A DNA stretch of 64,000 bases from Bretschneidera sinensis. Its lineage: Eukaryota > Streptophyta > Magnoliopsida > Brassicales > Akaniaceae. The translations under genes were made by a program, and so were the position numbers. How positions within the stretch are numbered: position 1 is the stretch's first letter; the number at the start of each line of letters is the position of its first letter. Positions 44,740 through 56,680 of the stretch are shown here, in pieces. The notes beneath the pieces are model-generated. The model did not search any database. It saw only the letters and a program-made list of their open reading frames with translations, and was not told the origin of the DNA. The stretch lies in the NCBI GenBank assembly GCA_023935145.1, contig CM043699.1, positions 75,767,138 to 75,831,137 of the forward strand. Direction: 5' to 3'.

Positions 44740-44760
44740 AGTCGTTAGTCCCGCAAAAGA
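40812..44760 (-). promoter_or_regulatory. Long upstream region of the zinc-finger gene
   Basis: No coding sequence is seen in these 3.9 kb. The minus strand holds a possible 5'-UTR intron (acceptor region near 40918, donor-like site near 44017). A short duplicated segment (AGGAGAAAGCTTGTGCATATC, about 44023-44080, period about 35) is present, as is a (GA)n tract of about 40 bases at 44696-44736, which is a CT tract on the gene's strand. An AT-rich segment with palindromic TTTAAAATTAATATTTTAAA copies lies at 44405-44565. The transcription start is not determinable from sequence alone. Confidence 0.35.
44696..44736. repeat. (GA)n microsatellite
   Basis: About 19 GA units upstream of the zinc-finger gene. 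On the gene's strand it is a CT tract, of a kind common in plant promoters and 5' UTRs. Confidence 0.9.
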
Positions 44761-45195
44761 TTCCCTCTCTCTTTCTCCACTTAAAAAGTTTTTAATCAGA
44801 TCAGATAGGTGAATGGGTACGGCTTTCACTCGTCAGATTCACAACGACCTTTCCTGTGCACCTCCATCTCCGCCACATTGAGCCGAGTAAAGCATGATAG
44901 CCATTTATTTTGTCTAAAGTTTTGTTTATTTATAGATTCAATTGATGTCATGTCACATTGTTTGAATCTGTTTATTACTATTTAATTTTTTTAATTACTG
45001 TTTAATCATTTATAATATTTGGATAAATAAAAAAATAAACAAATTGAATGGTTATATAACCATGCGAATAAAGTTTGACAACTATTCAATACACAATATA
45101 TTTATAGCCATGCATATAATTCCATTACAACATGTACTTTTTTATTATTTTTTCAAACAACACCACACTAACTAAAAATTTAAAAGACACATATC

Positions 45196-45233
45196 CTTGC
45201 ACTTGCACTTGCACTTGCACTTGCACTTGCACA
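45196..45233. repeat. (CTTGCA)n microsatellite
   Basis: About six perfect tandem copies of the hexamer CTTGCA, which is an unusual unit, in otherwise AT-rich intergenic DNA. The surrounding 44.8-46.0 kb has no recognisable gene. Confidence 0.9.
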
Positions 45234-46031
45234 TTAATATTTTATTTTGCATTATTACTACTTTTCTCTTTTTCTTTTTTTCCTTTTAAAAGAAAGCCTT
45301 ATCAATCATTTCACAATATGTTTTGCTTACTTTCATAGTTTTATAAACAAACAGTAAGTCAATCCATTGTTTTCCAGTGTTCATGGAAGCACCTATTTTT
45401 TCTTGAGCATGTTTCATTGCCAAACATACCATGTCTTATCACAAAATGTCACCAAGAAACAAATTTGACATCTCTTCTTCTTCCTTTTTTTTTTTCTTTT
45501 TTTTCTCCTTTTTTGGTTAGTGCTCAATTGCAGGTCAAATGTAAATATGATGTCGGTGGTTTTAGTGACAATTACAAATAGAGATGATATAGACAAATTA
45601 GGTTGAGAGAGACTGATATACATGACAATCTTTACGGGTAAAAGTATAAATTTACAATGTCAATAACAAATTGTACAACGACACATGGCACTGAAAGAGA
45701 GTTCAAATCATAACCTCCTTCCCAATATCATAAATATAATTTCGGCCTATTAATTCTAATCGGAATAGGTGCTTTAGTTCCATCATAATATGAAAATAGG
45801 TCAAGAGAGATTGGACTTATCCCACAAACTCTGATAACTAAATCTGATTGACCATCAGATGGGGCCCAATCGCCTCGGACTTGATCACCCTGAGTTAGAA
45901 GCGCTATCATGCCATCAAACATAAGAAATAAAGCCTAAATCAAAACGAACCTTAAGTCAAATTCCTTGGGCCAATTAGCCAATCGCCTTGGGTACAGGTA
46001 TTACCAAGCTTAAAACTTAGGAAAATATTCT

Positions 46032-46704
46032 TGACGTGGCCAAGTTCAACCGGTCCAGTAAGAATTGGACATGTAGAGCGCCATAATGACCAACCACCCT
46101 GGACCACCTAGGGATCAGACTTACTCCGGACCGTGATGAGAGTTCACCACCCTAAGACTAAAGCTTTCATTCTTGATGGAAGAACTCATAGGTAGAGGTC
46201 ATATCTCACAGGTAGGAGGTTGTGTTTCACAAGGCTTAACGTTCAGAAAGTCACTTCCCAATTGGGTCCATCTTGGGACTTTGAACAAAAAATCTCCAAC
46301 ATCTATTTAAATAGGCTCAAACTCTCTTAATGAAAAAATGGGGGTTCCTCTACCAACACAAAAAAGGAACAATAGACTCAATGCATGCAATCACAACAAG
46401 AGAATACAGATAACCACTTTGATTCTCTCACTCTTTCATTCTTTCACTTTGGTACCTCTCCAAGCCTTTTCTTTTTACATCACTTCGATACATCTAATGA
46501 CTTAACCATCGGAGGGTCCTTTCCAGAGTACCACACTCTAGATTGCTTTCCTTATAGGGGTTTATGTATCAAACAGACATGATCCCAACAAAAAGGCCAG
46601 CATCTAACTGCCATCTCCCTCTAATCCAAAATCATCAGCACTATCTTCACCCCGTTTAGGTCAAGAATATAGAATTACCTTCCATTCTCTTTTTGGCATC
46701 AACA
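46032..46704 (+). repeat. 5' LTR of the Retand-like element
   Basis: It starts TGACGTGGCCAAGTTC and ends GGCATCAACA. A TATA-like CTATTTAAATAG is at about 46301-46312. The matching 3' LTR (54008-54642) starts TAATGTGGCCAAG, so the ancestral TG is mutated there. The preceding stretch 45.6-46.0 kb has no recognisable feature. Confidence 0.87.
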
Positions 46705-46705
46705 G

Positions 46706-46725
46706 ATTGGCGTCGTTTGTGGAAA
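46706..46725 (+). other. Primer-binding site of the Retand-like element
   Basis: ATTGGCGTCGTTTGTGGAAA directly follows the LTR. It is close to the TGGCGCCGTCTGTGGGAA sequence that commonly follows plant gypsy LTRs. Confidence 0.75.
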
Positions 46726-46729
46726 TGAC

Positions 46730-49700
46730 AAACTCATCTCACGATGCCACTAAAGAAAGCCTCTCATCCTACAGTTCCTAACACTATAACGTTGAGAGGC
46801 TTCGTTTAGCCCTCTTCATCTGATGAGAGAGATAGCATGACACCTCCAAGGCACACTAGTGGAATTAAACCTTACCAAACCTCATGGAATCAATGAAATC
46901 TTGAGGTTCGTGGTGAGTGAGTCCAATCCAACCCCGTAAAAGTCACACTCATCGAGAATCTCGTTGCCCTAGTTAACAAAACAGAATGCAAGGAGCTTAG
47001 ATTCTAAAGTAACCCCTTGGTTTTCATGATTGTGCAGATGGCACCAGACCCAACTTGGATTCAACCTATTCAAGTTCATTATTTTAAAGTCAGCATATCA
47101 GCCATCTTGAAAGATCAAGAAGAAACGATAACTTGAATTCGATATGAGCATCAACACAGGCTTAACTGGGAGCTAGGTGACTGAAGCCAAACTCGACACC
47201 CCCAAAACTCTCAAGCTCAGCTCTCAGTTGAGTCCAAACCTCATCTCAACCTTTGACAAGGCATAGGGATTTGTGAGCTACTCGAAGTGCCTTAGAAACT
47301 GCTATCGAAGATGAGCACATCAACCTAGCTTTGAAGACTAGCAACCTCAACATCTCGAACAAGATCAGGCCTTTAGAGGATCCACTCTCTCGAGAAGTCG
47401 TAAATGCAGCAAGTCCTTGTAATGCCCATACCCTTAATATAAGGGTAAAGAAATAAATTTAAAATATATATTGAATTTAATATGCATACATAAAAATTGA
47501 AAGTTGAATTCGAAAGAATTTTGAAGAAAAATGTTGAATAAAATGGAAGATTGAATTTGAAATAATTTTTGAGGAAAATGTTGAATATTTTATTTGAAAA
47601 CAGTTAGAAATTTTACAAAGAAAGAAGTACAGTTTTTTTATAAAAAAAAACGATTGAAGGAAAGAGATAATTTTTTTAAAAGAAAGTTAGAAGGATTTTT
47701 GGAAGTTTAAAAAGGATTGATTGGTCGATCGTATGGTCGACTAATGATCGAACCGATCAACCAACTAGTCTGCTGGTAAAGTGACCGGTCGGCTGGTGGA
47801 AGCGAACCAGTCAGCTGCCAGCCGACCGACAGTCTAAAGTGGCATTTTCATAATTTTCCATTGAATGGCGATCGGTTGGTAAGACGACCGACCGATCAGC
47901 TGGTGGTGAACCACTCGGTTGGCAACCGAACAACTGGGTCAAATGGAAAATTTTTAATTTTAATTAAATGGTCAATCGGTCGATCGAGTAGTCGACTGGT
48001 CAGACCGAAAAATTTATTATAAAAACGATTTGAGAAGTTAGAAAACATATTTTGAACATTTGAAAGTCGTATTCTCTCTCTAAAGTTACTCTATAGAAAA
48101 GCTATGAACACATTCAAACACTTTGCAGTTGAAAATTTTGACAATTTTATTTTGAAATTGAGTAATTTAAGGAAGGATTTCCAATAAATCTGAAGAAAAT
48201 CTTTGAAAAAGTTAAAGTTCATGAATTTGATTTAAGTTTTTGAAGTTGTTCTGCTACATTTCTTAAAAGAAGCTTTGAACTTGAATTCAAATAGAACGGA
48301 AGGAATTTCTGCTGAAAGTATTGAATTTAAGAAGTTAAACATGCTTACATGAAATCTAACCCAGTACAAAGTATAGGAAATTGAAATAAAGATAGAAAAA
48401 TTAATGAGTATGTTATTATACTTAGGTAGTGTTGATCAGCAATCTGGTGTAATTACTGAAATGAGAAGGAAAGGAAAGGAGGTGGCCCATGAGTAGTTTT
48501 AAGTGCTACATGGTGAGTTAAAATTTACTATTAGTAAGCATGACAAACATGAAAAACAACATGAAATTTGAATTGATAATAATATGAGATAATTATTGAA
48601 ATATATTATGAATATATTGAATTGATGAAATATATATGATGTGTGATAATTGGATGATTAAATAAGAAATATGAATTTATGATATGCTTAAAAATGAATA
48701 TATGAGAAGTTAATGAGGTTATATCCTTGAAGAGATAACTTGAAAGAAATTGATGAGTATATATTGAAAAGAGAAATGATTCTCTTAAGGTTTTGATTAA
48801 TGAGTTGATATATATGATGAAAAGAAAGTTTTCCTGAAAGAAAATGATTTTTTATTTGTATGATGTTATTATATGCGTGCTTGTGTATTATTGATCATAT
48901 GCATAGAGGGAAGACCAGAACCATGGCTGATTTGGATGAAGCATGTCAACTTGTGGGAAGACGTTCCCAGAAGATATACTAGAGATTGGTATTTCCCATA
49001 CGTTGATATTATGGAGTGATATATGAAATGATGTGATGAGAAAGAAAGAAATAAATAAAATGATGAGAAATAAATAAATGACATGATGAGGTGGATGTAT
49101 GCATATATTTATTTTTATTATTATTGACATGTTAATGAATCAAATTGATTATGAAATGATAATAGAAATATGAATCTCGTAATGAGGCAGTTATTATGAG
49201 AAAGTGATTGAAAAAGAGATGTATTATGATATGCATTAAATGATTGATTGTATTATGTTGTGAACCTCATGATGAGGTAAATTATGATAAAAATATGATA
49301 AAATGATGTTTATATGATGATAGAAATGATTACATGAGAAGTGATAGATGAATAATGATATTTGAATTATGATTATATTTGAGATATAAATATGACTAGA
49401 AGTCTACAAATCGAGTACTTCTAGTAAATTGAATTCACTGAGCTTATGAAGTTCATTCTTCAAAATTTAATGATTTCAGGTTGTAGGTAAAAATAATAGA
49501 TTTTACCTTGAAACCAGAGTAAGACCCTAGGTAAGTCTACGTGGTTGACGTCCTTAAACATAATAAGAAATAAGAAAGAAATTTTTTGATATAGACAGAT
49601 GTATGTTCATGTATTGTAAATATTTGATTATGTTATGAATATTATATGTGGAAGAATTGTAACTCATTTGAAAAAGTTGAGGAAATATTTGTAAGTAATT

Positions 49701-50300
49701 TATTTTCAGATGATGATGTATTAGTTGTTGCATGTATGTGTCGTGCTTAGAATCTAAAACATGACGAAACTGTCTCAGGTAGGCAAACCTGTGATGGGTC
49801 ATTACAGTCCTAATCGCTTTGAGATACCGAAGATCGAACCCTATAAAGAAGAACTCCATTAGGCATATGAAGACCAACAACTCTCCAATGCTTGCTTATG
49901 GACATTCATAGGCAAATCTATACCAGGCTTCCCCACTTGCTCTAATGGAAACTACGTAGATCTAGCCTTGCATCTCTCATTAGGGTCGATCAATTTCTTT
50001 CCATACTTGGATAAGCAACCTATGGCACATCCTTTTGTAAACCGTGGAACAAAAGGAACAAGCTCAGAGTTTACTCAACTTCACTCAGTAAGTTGATAAA
50101 CTAACTTGGTAGTACACCACTAGCCAAGGTAGAGAGCTCGACCTTCATTAATGATCTTCAATCCCCAGGCTTCAATCACCACTTCCTCGGTGAACTCCCC
50201 AATAACCCTCTTTATCCAGGTAGATAAGGTCACTATAGCCAAAGTAAACCAAGCTACCAAAGAAAAAGGCCCAACGTAAACGCTTTAACCCAGCTCACTC
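46730..50300 (+). pseudogene. Decayed gag of the Retand-like element, split by a solo LTR
   Basis: The two parts lie on either side of the solo LTR, at about 46730-47417 and 49812-50300. The second part weakly resembles a gypsy gag: FEIPKIEPYKEEL, then HLSLGSINFFPYLDKQ and VNRGTKGTSSEFTQLHS, then in another frame FNHHFLGELPNNPLYPG. Many frameshifts and stops interrupt it. Assignment rests on motif order and position after the PBS, so it is tentative. Confidence 0.45.
47418..49806 (+). mobile_element. Solo Ty3-gypsy LTR with GTCCT target duplication
   Basis: A single LTR of 2389 bases with ends TGTAATGCCC and GGGTCATTACA is flanked by GTCCT at 47413-47417 and 49807-49811. There is no internal region, so it is a product of LTR-LTR recombination. 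It splits the gag of the Retand-like element. A cluster of GATCGGTTGG, GGTCGGTCGATCG and GTCGACTGGTC-type motifs spans about 47719-48005. It ends just upstream of a TATA-like TTATAAAAA at 48017-48025, so the motifs sit in U3. The rest is AT-rich with many ATGATG-type steps. The terminus resembles chromovirus-type LTRs. Confidence 0.92.
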
Positions 50301-50699
50301 ATCACCATACACTTAGGACTTACCTAAGTAGGATGAAAGAATAAACACTAAAGTAAAAAACAGTTATAGTCTAAAGTCCAAGCTCCAAAGAGATGCACTG
50401 GCACATGCAAGACCCTCAATTGAAGTAAGAGATCGAAGTCCTACACTTAGGGAAAAAAACTTTTATAAGAATCCCTACTTAATCCGCTTAAAATGAGGAT
50501 CTTAAAGGCCTAAATGAGAGACCAAAGCCATATATTTAGGAAAATCTTTAACCAAAGATTACTACTAAGCTGGAATAGGAAAATCAGGATCAGAATACAA
50601 GTTAGAAGTCTTAACACTTTTAAAATCTTATAAATTCTACTTGACAGAAGTAGTAGAGTGTAAAGGTAAGAGATATAAGAAAATAAAGTCCCAATTCTA

Positions 50700-52600
50700 C
50701 AACTACTGCTCCTTATTCCTAGTCTCTTCAAGCTGGACATCGACCACCTTGTCTTTAGCCTCTACCTGCTCCTCGAGGTCTTCAAGGATCTCAAGACTAA
50801 CCCAGTCCAAATGAAGCCAACATTTGGCCCCAACCTTCTTAACTGCCTCAAACCACACATCATAGTATCTTGAAGCCTCCTTCATCAGCTTATTTTTTAA
50901 GGATTAAAAATTGTGAAAGTTCTCCACGGTTCTCCCTCTATCTTCCGGTGATTGTTCACTTCGACCCCGAACTGTCTCTCCACCTCCTAAAATATTTGGA
51001 CCATAGCCTTCAACTGATTGATCTCCTCCTAGTTAGTGTGGTAGTTATCACTAACCATAACTAATAAGGCTTACAACTCATCTTTCTCAGCCTTCACTTA
51101 GTTGTTTTGACTCATAAGGGCCCCAATTGTTCCCTGTTATCCTCTAATTACTTCTAGAAACTCCTCAAACTCTCCCGAGGTCCATTGACAGTGTAAGTCA
51201 AAGCTTGAAGAGAGTCACAAAGAAGAAAAGAAAACATGTTGGCCTAAATCAAATCACCTTGATTAGAGTATATCAAGTGAAAAGAAAAAACTTTTACAAG
51301 TTCAAGGACCTCGAATCTTACCTTAAAACAGAAGTCCAATGTGCTCATTATCAACTGATGAGGCATGAGCTCCTTTAACATCCTCCCGTCAGAAAGGAAG
51401 ATCGAACCCCTTAAGAGTTGATGAACCACACTTTCCCCTTCAAAAAGAGAGTTTATAGCTCTGACCTTCTAGTTCGAACAATACTCCTCAGGTTCTTCCG
51501 AATCAAAACTCCCAACAGTAATAACCTCAATATCAGTAATAGTAGAAGATAGCGGTAGAACAAAAGCAAATGGCTTAGTAGGAGTAACTGTGTTAGAAGA
51601 GGGAAGCCCGAGAAGAGCAAAAACAAGTGGCACAATAAGAGTTACAGTACTAGAATAAGGTACCATATTTTCAAGCTTATCAACCTCAACTCCTCTATGG
51701 ACCTCAATTCTTATCACCTGAGCCTACTACACATTAGCCTATTACACCCCAGCCCGCTGCACCTTGGTATGTTACACCTCAGCCAGTCGCACTTCAGTCT
51801 GTCGAACCTCAAGTGTCTCTATTTTAGCCTTTTTATTCTCAGCAGTAGTACTAAAAGAACCAACTTTCCTCTTCTTGCGAGTTATCCTAGCCACTTTAGT
51901 AGGTTTCAATTGCCAAAAGAATGAATCAAGGTTAAACATCAGAAGACAAGACAAAATGAAAGTATTAAAATCATTAAAAATGTACTGTCTACTATCATTA
52001 GATTGGGAAAGTGTATAAAGGCTAAGTTTGAAAATCCTCAACAGTTGTTCCCTAGCCAAGTTTTTGTCATACATCCTAGGTGTGGCACCTAGAACCTTAT
52101 TGGCCGCCACTTATCCTTAAGACGGCGTATGATCAAGAATATCATTGGAACTCTACTCCAGCAAAACCTCAAAAGACTTTAGCCCATCCATGGATAAGTA
52201 CTTTTCCTTCTATTAGTTGTTTGAATAAGGGTTGTCTAGAATCTTTCTACCAATCCTAGGGTAAAAGTTGTACAACTCCTTTTCGGTGTGCTCTTTGAGG
52301 GTTTAAAACTACCTAAGCATCCTCACCTTGTTGTTCTCATCACCCTATTGTACCCAACGTGCTTCCTTAAGGCCAATACAAAACCCACTACACTCCTCAC
52401 ACTATTTGGGGAAAAATAGGACATACAAATCCCATAATGGTTCACCATCTTGGTAACATCAAATTCAAGAGGAAATCACAACCCTACTTTCAAGTGGTTC
52501 AGGTAATTGGTTAAGGGGTATGGTTTCTCATCGTTTAATGGGATACAAACCCTTTAATCATATTTTGGGCATCTAACCCTCCTATCTGGAGGAACGAAAA
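50700..52600 (-). pseudogene. Antisense additional ORF of the Retand-like element
   Basis: On the strand opposite to the element, decayed coding sequence can be read. Near 52490-52350 there is FPLEFDVTKMVNHYGI and YFSPNSVRSVVGFVLALRK, which resembles the putative gypsy-type transposon domain (Pfam Transposase_28-like). Next are VLGATPRMYDKNLAREQLL (52110-51772), a basic stretch ITRKKRKVG, and a C-terminal SRYYDVWFEAVKKVGAKCWL segment (50885-50703). Several stops and frameshifts are present. Antisense ORFs between pol and the 3' LTR are known in Retand-type Tat elements; the specific match is inference. Confidence 0.55.
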
Positions 52601-53199
52601 AACTAGTGGTAATGGACTCAAGTTTATATTTGGAGATCCTACAAGGCATTCCCTCAGCCTGAAAACTATAACCCGTAGAAATGACACCAACCTCTTACGA
52701 AGAAGGGTGTGCTACACTGGGTTCTCCCTTTGTACTTATAAAATTAGGGTTTTCTCTCTCAACACTCTTCTCTCCTTCGAAGGCTTCTCCCTGTACTCTC
52801 CTATTAGAACGAGAGGAAAACATAGTTAAAAGGGGAAAAAGAAGAAAGCACTTACCAAAAGAAAGCCAAGAAGACAGAGAGAAACTCAAGAAATGCTCGC
52901 GAAAAAGGAAAAAAGTTTGAAGAAACTAGAGCTGTTCGCAAGAAAGAAATTTCTCTTTGGAAACTAATTGCTCTAGAAATCTAGAATGCAAGAATGAGGC
53001 TAAAAGAAGAAGGAAATAAAGGCAACATGTCCCTTACATAGCCCTTACAAACAGATTGTGGCATTAAATGTACACAATCAGCGTTGAAAAGACCAAAAGG
53101 TGCTTCAAGAAGTTCAAACGTCCCTTCGTCATTAATGTGACAGTTCATGAGGGGTGCCTTGAGAAAATCAAACGCCTTATTACATAAGCAGGACTACGA

Positions 53200-53880
53200 C
53201 TTCATTCATGCAATTCCTTCCTAGATGAAACATAGGCCTCTACAACCATACGGTTTCATCCCAGCCGAAGTGGAATTAAGACTTCAATCATACAATTCCA
53301 CCTAGAGTCAAAGAGGAATTAAGTCTTATGCAACTTCATTCCAACTGAAGTGGAGTTACAATTTCAGCCGTACTATTCCTGTCAAAGTGGAAATAAAGCT
53401 TCCATGCCAGATAGTTACACCAAGATTCAAAGAGGAATTAAAGCTCATGCTGCACAATTCCAACTAAAGTGGAGTTACGACTTCAACCATACATTTCTTG
53501 CAGAAGTGGAACTAAGATTTCCATGTCATATAGTTCCACTTGAGTAGAAGAGGAATTAAGGCTACAATCATACTACTCCCACTAAAGCGAAATTAAGACT
53601 CTTGCTACACAATTCCTACCGAAGTGAAACTACGACTTCCACGCCATACAGTTCCACCTAGAGTTAAAGAGGAATTAAGACTCCATCCACAAAATTCCTA
53701 CAGAAATGTAACTATGACTTCAGCCATTCAATTCACATGTAAATGGAACTAAAGCTTCTGTTGCCATATAGTTTCATCCATACTGAAGTGGAATTAAGGT
53801 TTCAATTATACAATTAAACCCAAAACGAAATCGAACTAAGGTTTTCGTAGCTACACAGTTTCACTCGGTTGCCACTCAAT
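53200..53880. repeat. Amplified degenerate tandem repeat before the 3' LTR
   Basis: Units of roughly 40 bases built on GAAGTGGAATTAAGACTTCA-like and ATACAATTCCACC-like pieces are repeated across 680 bases. A higher-order period of about 120 bases is marked by the recurring GAGTTAAAGAGGAATTAA variant. Copies are diverged. Position between the antisense ORF and the polypurine tract matches the place of the tandem repeat in Retand elements. Confidence 0.85.
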
Positions 53881-54007
53881 CTAGTAAAGACCTATCAAAG
53901 CTTAAACCGAAGTAAACAGTCAAGACCGAAGATAACAAGAAATTAATAGAGAAAAACTTTTACTTCTTTAAGAATCTATTCAATCTTCTAAGGGAGTGGG
54001 GGGCATA

Positions 54008-54642
54008 TAATGTGGCCAAGTTCAACCAATCCAATAAGAACTGGTTTGTGGAGCACCATAATGACCAGCCACGTAGGGATCAGACCTACCCTAACCATGA
54101 TGATGAGTTCGCCACCCTAAGATTGAAGATTATGTCCTTGATGGAAGAACTCATAGGCATAGGTCATGCTTCACAAAGCTCAAGGTTTAGAAAGTCACAT
54201 CCCAATTGGGGTCTATCTCGGGACTCTGGACAAAGAATTTCAATCACCTATTTAAAATGGCTCAAACCCTCTTAATGAAAAAATAGGGTTCTTCCATGAA
54301 CACAAAGAGGAACAATAGATTCAGCACATGCAATCGCAATAAGAGAACACAAGTAACCACTTCAATTTTCTCACTTTTTCACTCTCTCACTTCAGTCCTC
54401 TCTAAGACTTTTTTTTACATCACTTCAATACACCTACTGACTTAACCATCAAAGAGAAATTTTCTGGAGTACCACATTTCGAGTGGCTTTCCTTAGAAGA
54501 GTGTGTATCAGATAGATGTGATCCTAGGAATAAGGCCAGCATCAAACTTTTATTTCCCCCAAATCAAAAATCATCAGCACCATCTTCACCTCGTTGAGGT
54601 CAAGAAGACAGAACTACCTTTAATTCTATTTTTGGAATCATA
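54008..54642 (+). repeat. 3' LTR of the Retand-like element
   Basis: It matches 46032-46704 block for block (GTGGCCAAGTTCAACC, the GATGGAAGAACTCATAGG block, and the TATA-like CTATTTAAAATGG near 54246). It ends near GGAATCATA, before the ATTCT duplication. Divergence from the 5' LTR is considerable, so the insertion is old. Confidence 0.87.
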
Positions 54643-55964
54643 ATTCTAAAGTCAAGAATGAATCATCCACTACAAAAAAAAAATGTAATATACTGACAGA
54701 TGGCTATACTAATGGATTTAAAATCCGTAAGTATAGGCAGCCTATGCCGATGGATTTTAAATCCATCAGTAAAGTGTAGGTTTTACTAACAGATAAAATT
54801 TCTTGTCACTATAGACTATGTCTATACTGACAGATAAATTTTCTATCACTATATATAGTATATATACTTACATAGTCCAAAATCCGTAAGTATAGAACAT
54901 AGGAAAACCATCAGCATAGACCTAAAAATTAGGCACCTTTTTTTAATTTTTTGTTGAGATCTATATAACTTTGTTTAATAGAATTTGCAAATAAAAAACA
55001 AAAAAAAGGCCAACTCTCATCTCTCTCTCTCACTCTCTAAGTCCTTAGAGCTTTGAAACCATTCTTCTATCTCTCCATCTCTAAGCAATATCAGTGACCC
55101 ATTTTCTTCTTTCTCTCATTCTTAACCATTCCATTTCTTATCTCTCTCTTTCAAGCACGAAACCCATACCCACGAAAATCATACCCATGAAACCCGTACC
55201 TAGAAAAATTGTACCTAGGAATCAACCATTCTTATCTCCCTCTGAATCTCTCTATTTCGTCGATCTCTCCATCAATGGTGGAGGCAGAGTAGCAAGAAAG
55301 CTAAAGTTTGAAGACTAGAGAGAGGCCATCGTCTTACGTCAGTGTAGGCATTGAAGATTCAAGGAAAAGAGAGAAAATATGAAGTTTTAAGGTTAAGGTT
55401 TATTTTCTATTGTGTGTGCTGGGTTCAAGATTATGTTTATTTTTTTCTTTTGAATTTAGGTTTATTAAATTCTGATAGGAAGTAGATTATAAGTTTGATT
55501 AAACCTAGTATGAAATTTTATATATTTACTAGTGCGATCTCATCAAATGTGCATATTAAATCGAACAATTCGGTTAGCAAACATCAACTATATATTGTTA
55601 TTTATCAAATTTTCATTGGAACGAAAAATATGAAATAATAAAGGAACGGTAAGTCTCATCATTAGTTGAATAGCAATTATTTTTCTTTGTTGCATATTAG
55701 TTTCCTTGGTTTTTTGAAGGATCGATTGTTGTTGTTTTGTTTTTTTAAAATTTCAAGTCTTATTAGCTTATAAATGTTAGTGATTGGTTAGATCGTAAGT
55801 AATATTTTTTATTGCTATACTCGAAACTAAAACATACAAATTTGAACCATTCTATAAATTAGTTATGTATATCAATTTGATTGTTTCGACAAATATTTTG
55901 TTTTGTTTTAGTTTATTTTATCATCTTGTCTTATGAAAGTCTAGTTGTATGTTTGATTAAATAG

Positions 55965-56680
55965 GTCACTATAGCTTTTAACAATGATCCTAGCCCTGCT
56001 AAGCTGAATTTAGGTGTAGGTGCTTATCGTATTAAGGTAATTTTCTTTAAAAATTATCTCAATTAATCATTTCTATAAATGCACTTTTTTGATAGGAGTA
56101 CTATAAATTTCTAATGCTAAATTTTGCTACACTAAAGTACTCATGGCATGAAAAGGAAGGGAAACCACTCGTTTTAAACGTTGTGTGACGAACAGAGCAA
56201 CTTTTAGTAAATGACCAATGAGCTAATGAATTTTCATTCTTATTGCTACTTGTAGTTTTGCACAATGTATGGTAACCATTGAATGCCTATTTTGTGTTTC
56301 TTCAAGGTCCCGGGTTAAGGAGTATCTTCCTATTGTTGGACTAGTAAAGTTTAACAAATTAAGTGCCAAGCTCGTTTTGGGTGCTGATAGGTAATGGATC
56401 GAGACATAATGTTTGGATTTTTTTGGGGGTGGTTTGTACTTTTTATTATGACCAATGTGGTGCATAATGTATTGTGTTGGGCTATAAAATTGAAGCATTA
56501 TGCAGTTCTTTTAGAACTATGATAATATCACGCATTTTGTGGGTAGTTTACTATAATATTTTTCATAGTTTGTGAACTTGACAATCCTGTTATTCAAGAG
56601 AACAAAGTGGCCACTGTCTAGTGCTTGTCTGGTACTGGTTCTTTAAGGGTTGGAGCTAAGTTTCTAGCAAAGCATTACCA
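55965..56680 (+). pseudogene. Captured aspartate aminotransferase exons inside the CACTA element
   Basis: Four exon-like blocks in correct order match, by recollection, the N-terminal part of plant aspartate aminotransferase, a PLP enzyme. Exon A (55965-56036) reads [15 protein letters not shown], between an ATAG acceptor and a GTAA donor. Exon B (56156 to about 56215) reads EGKPLVLNVV, then a TGA where Arg (CGA) is usual. Exon C (56307-56390) reads [12 protein letters not shown] and [12 protein letters not shown], followed by GTAATG. Exon D (about 56583-56680) reads QENKVATV, a TAG in place of CAG, then CLSGTGSLRVGAKFLAKHY, ending at GTAAGT. Introns are retained, so the capture was from genomic DNA, not a processed copy. 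The catalytic lysine region is absent. The isoform cannot be told. Confidence 0.88.

Larger units (their letters stand above)
46032..54642 (+). mobile_element. Retand/Tat-like non-autonomous LTR retrotransposon with ATTCT target duplication
   Basis: The LTRs at 46032-46704 and 54008-54642 share their order of sequence blocks, with notable divergence. The 5-bp repeat ATTCT flanks the element at 46027-46031 and 54643-54647. A PBS-like TTGGCGTCGTTTGTGG follows the left LTR, and a polypurine tract (AAGGGAGTGGGGGGCATA) precedes the right LTR, so the element is in plus orientation. Between them are gag remnants, a 2.4-kb solo LTR insertion, an antisense ORF remnant and a tandem repeat. No pol domains were found. 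The antisense ORF plus amplified tandem repeat near the 3' LTR recalls the Retand group of Tat elements. Confidence 0.85.

Noticed and set aside
45640..46031. A possible further LTR fragment before the Retand-like element
   Set aside because: No matching second copy, terminus or TATA was recognised in the window.
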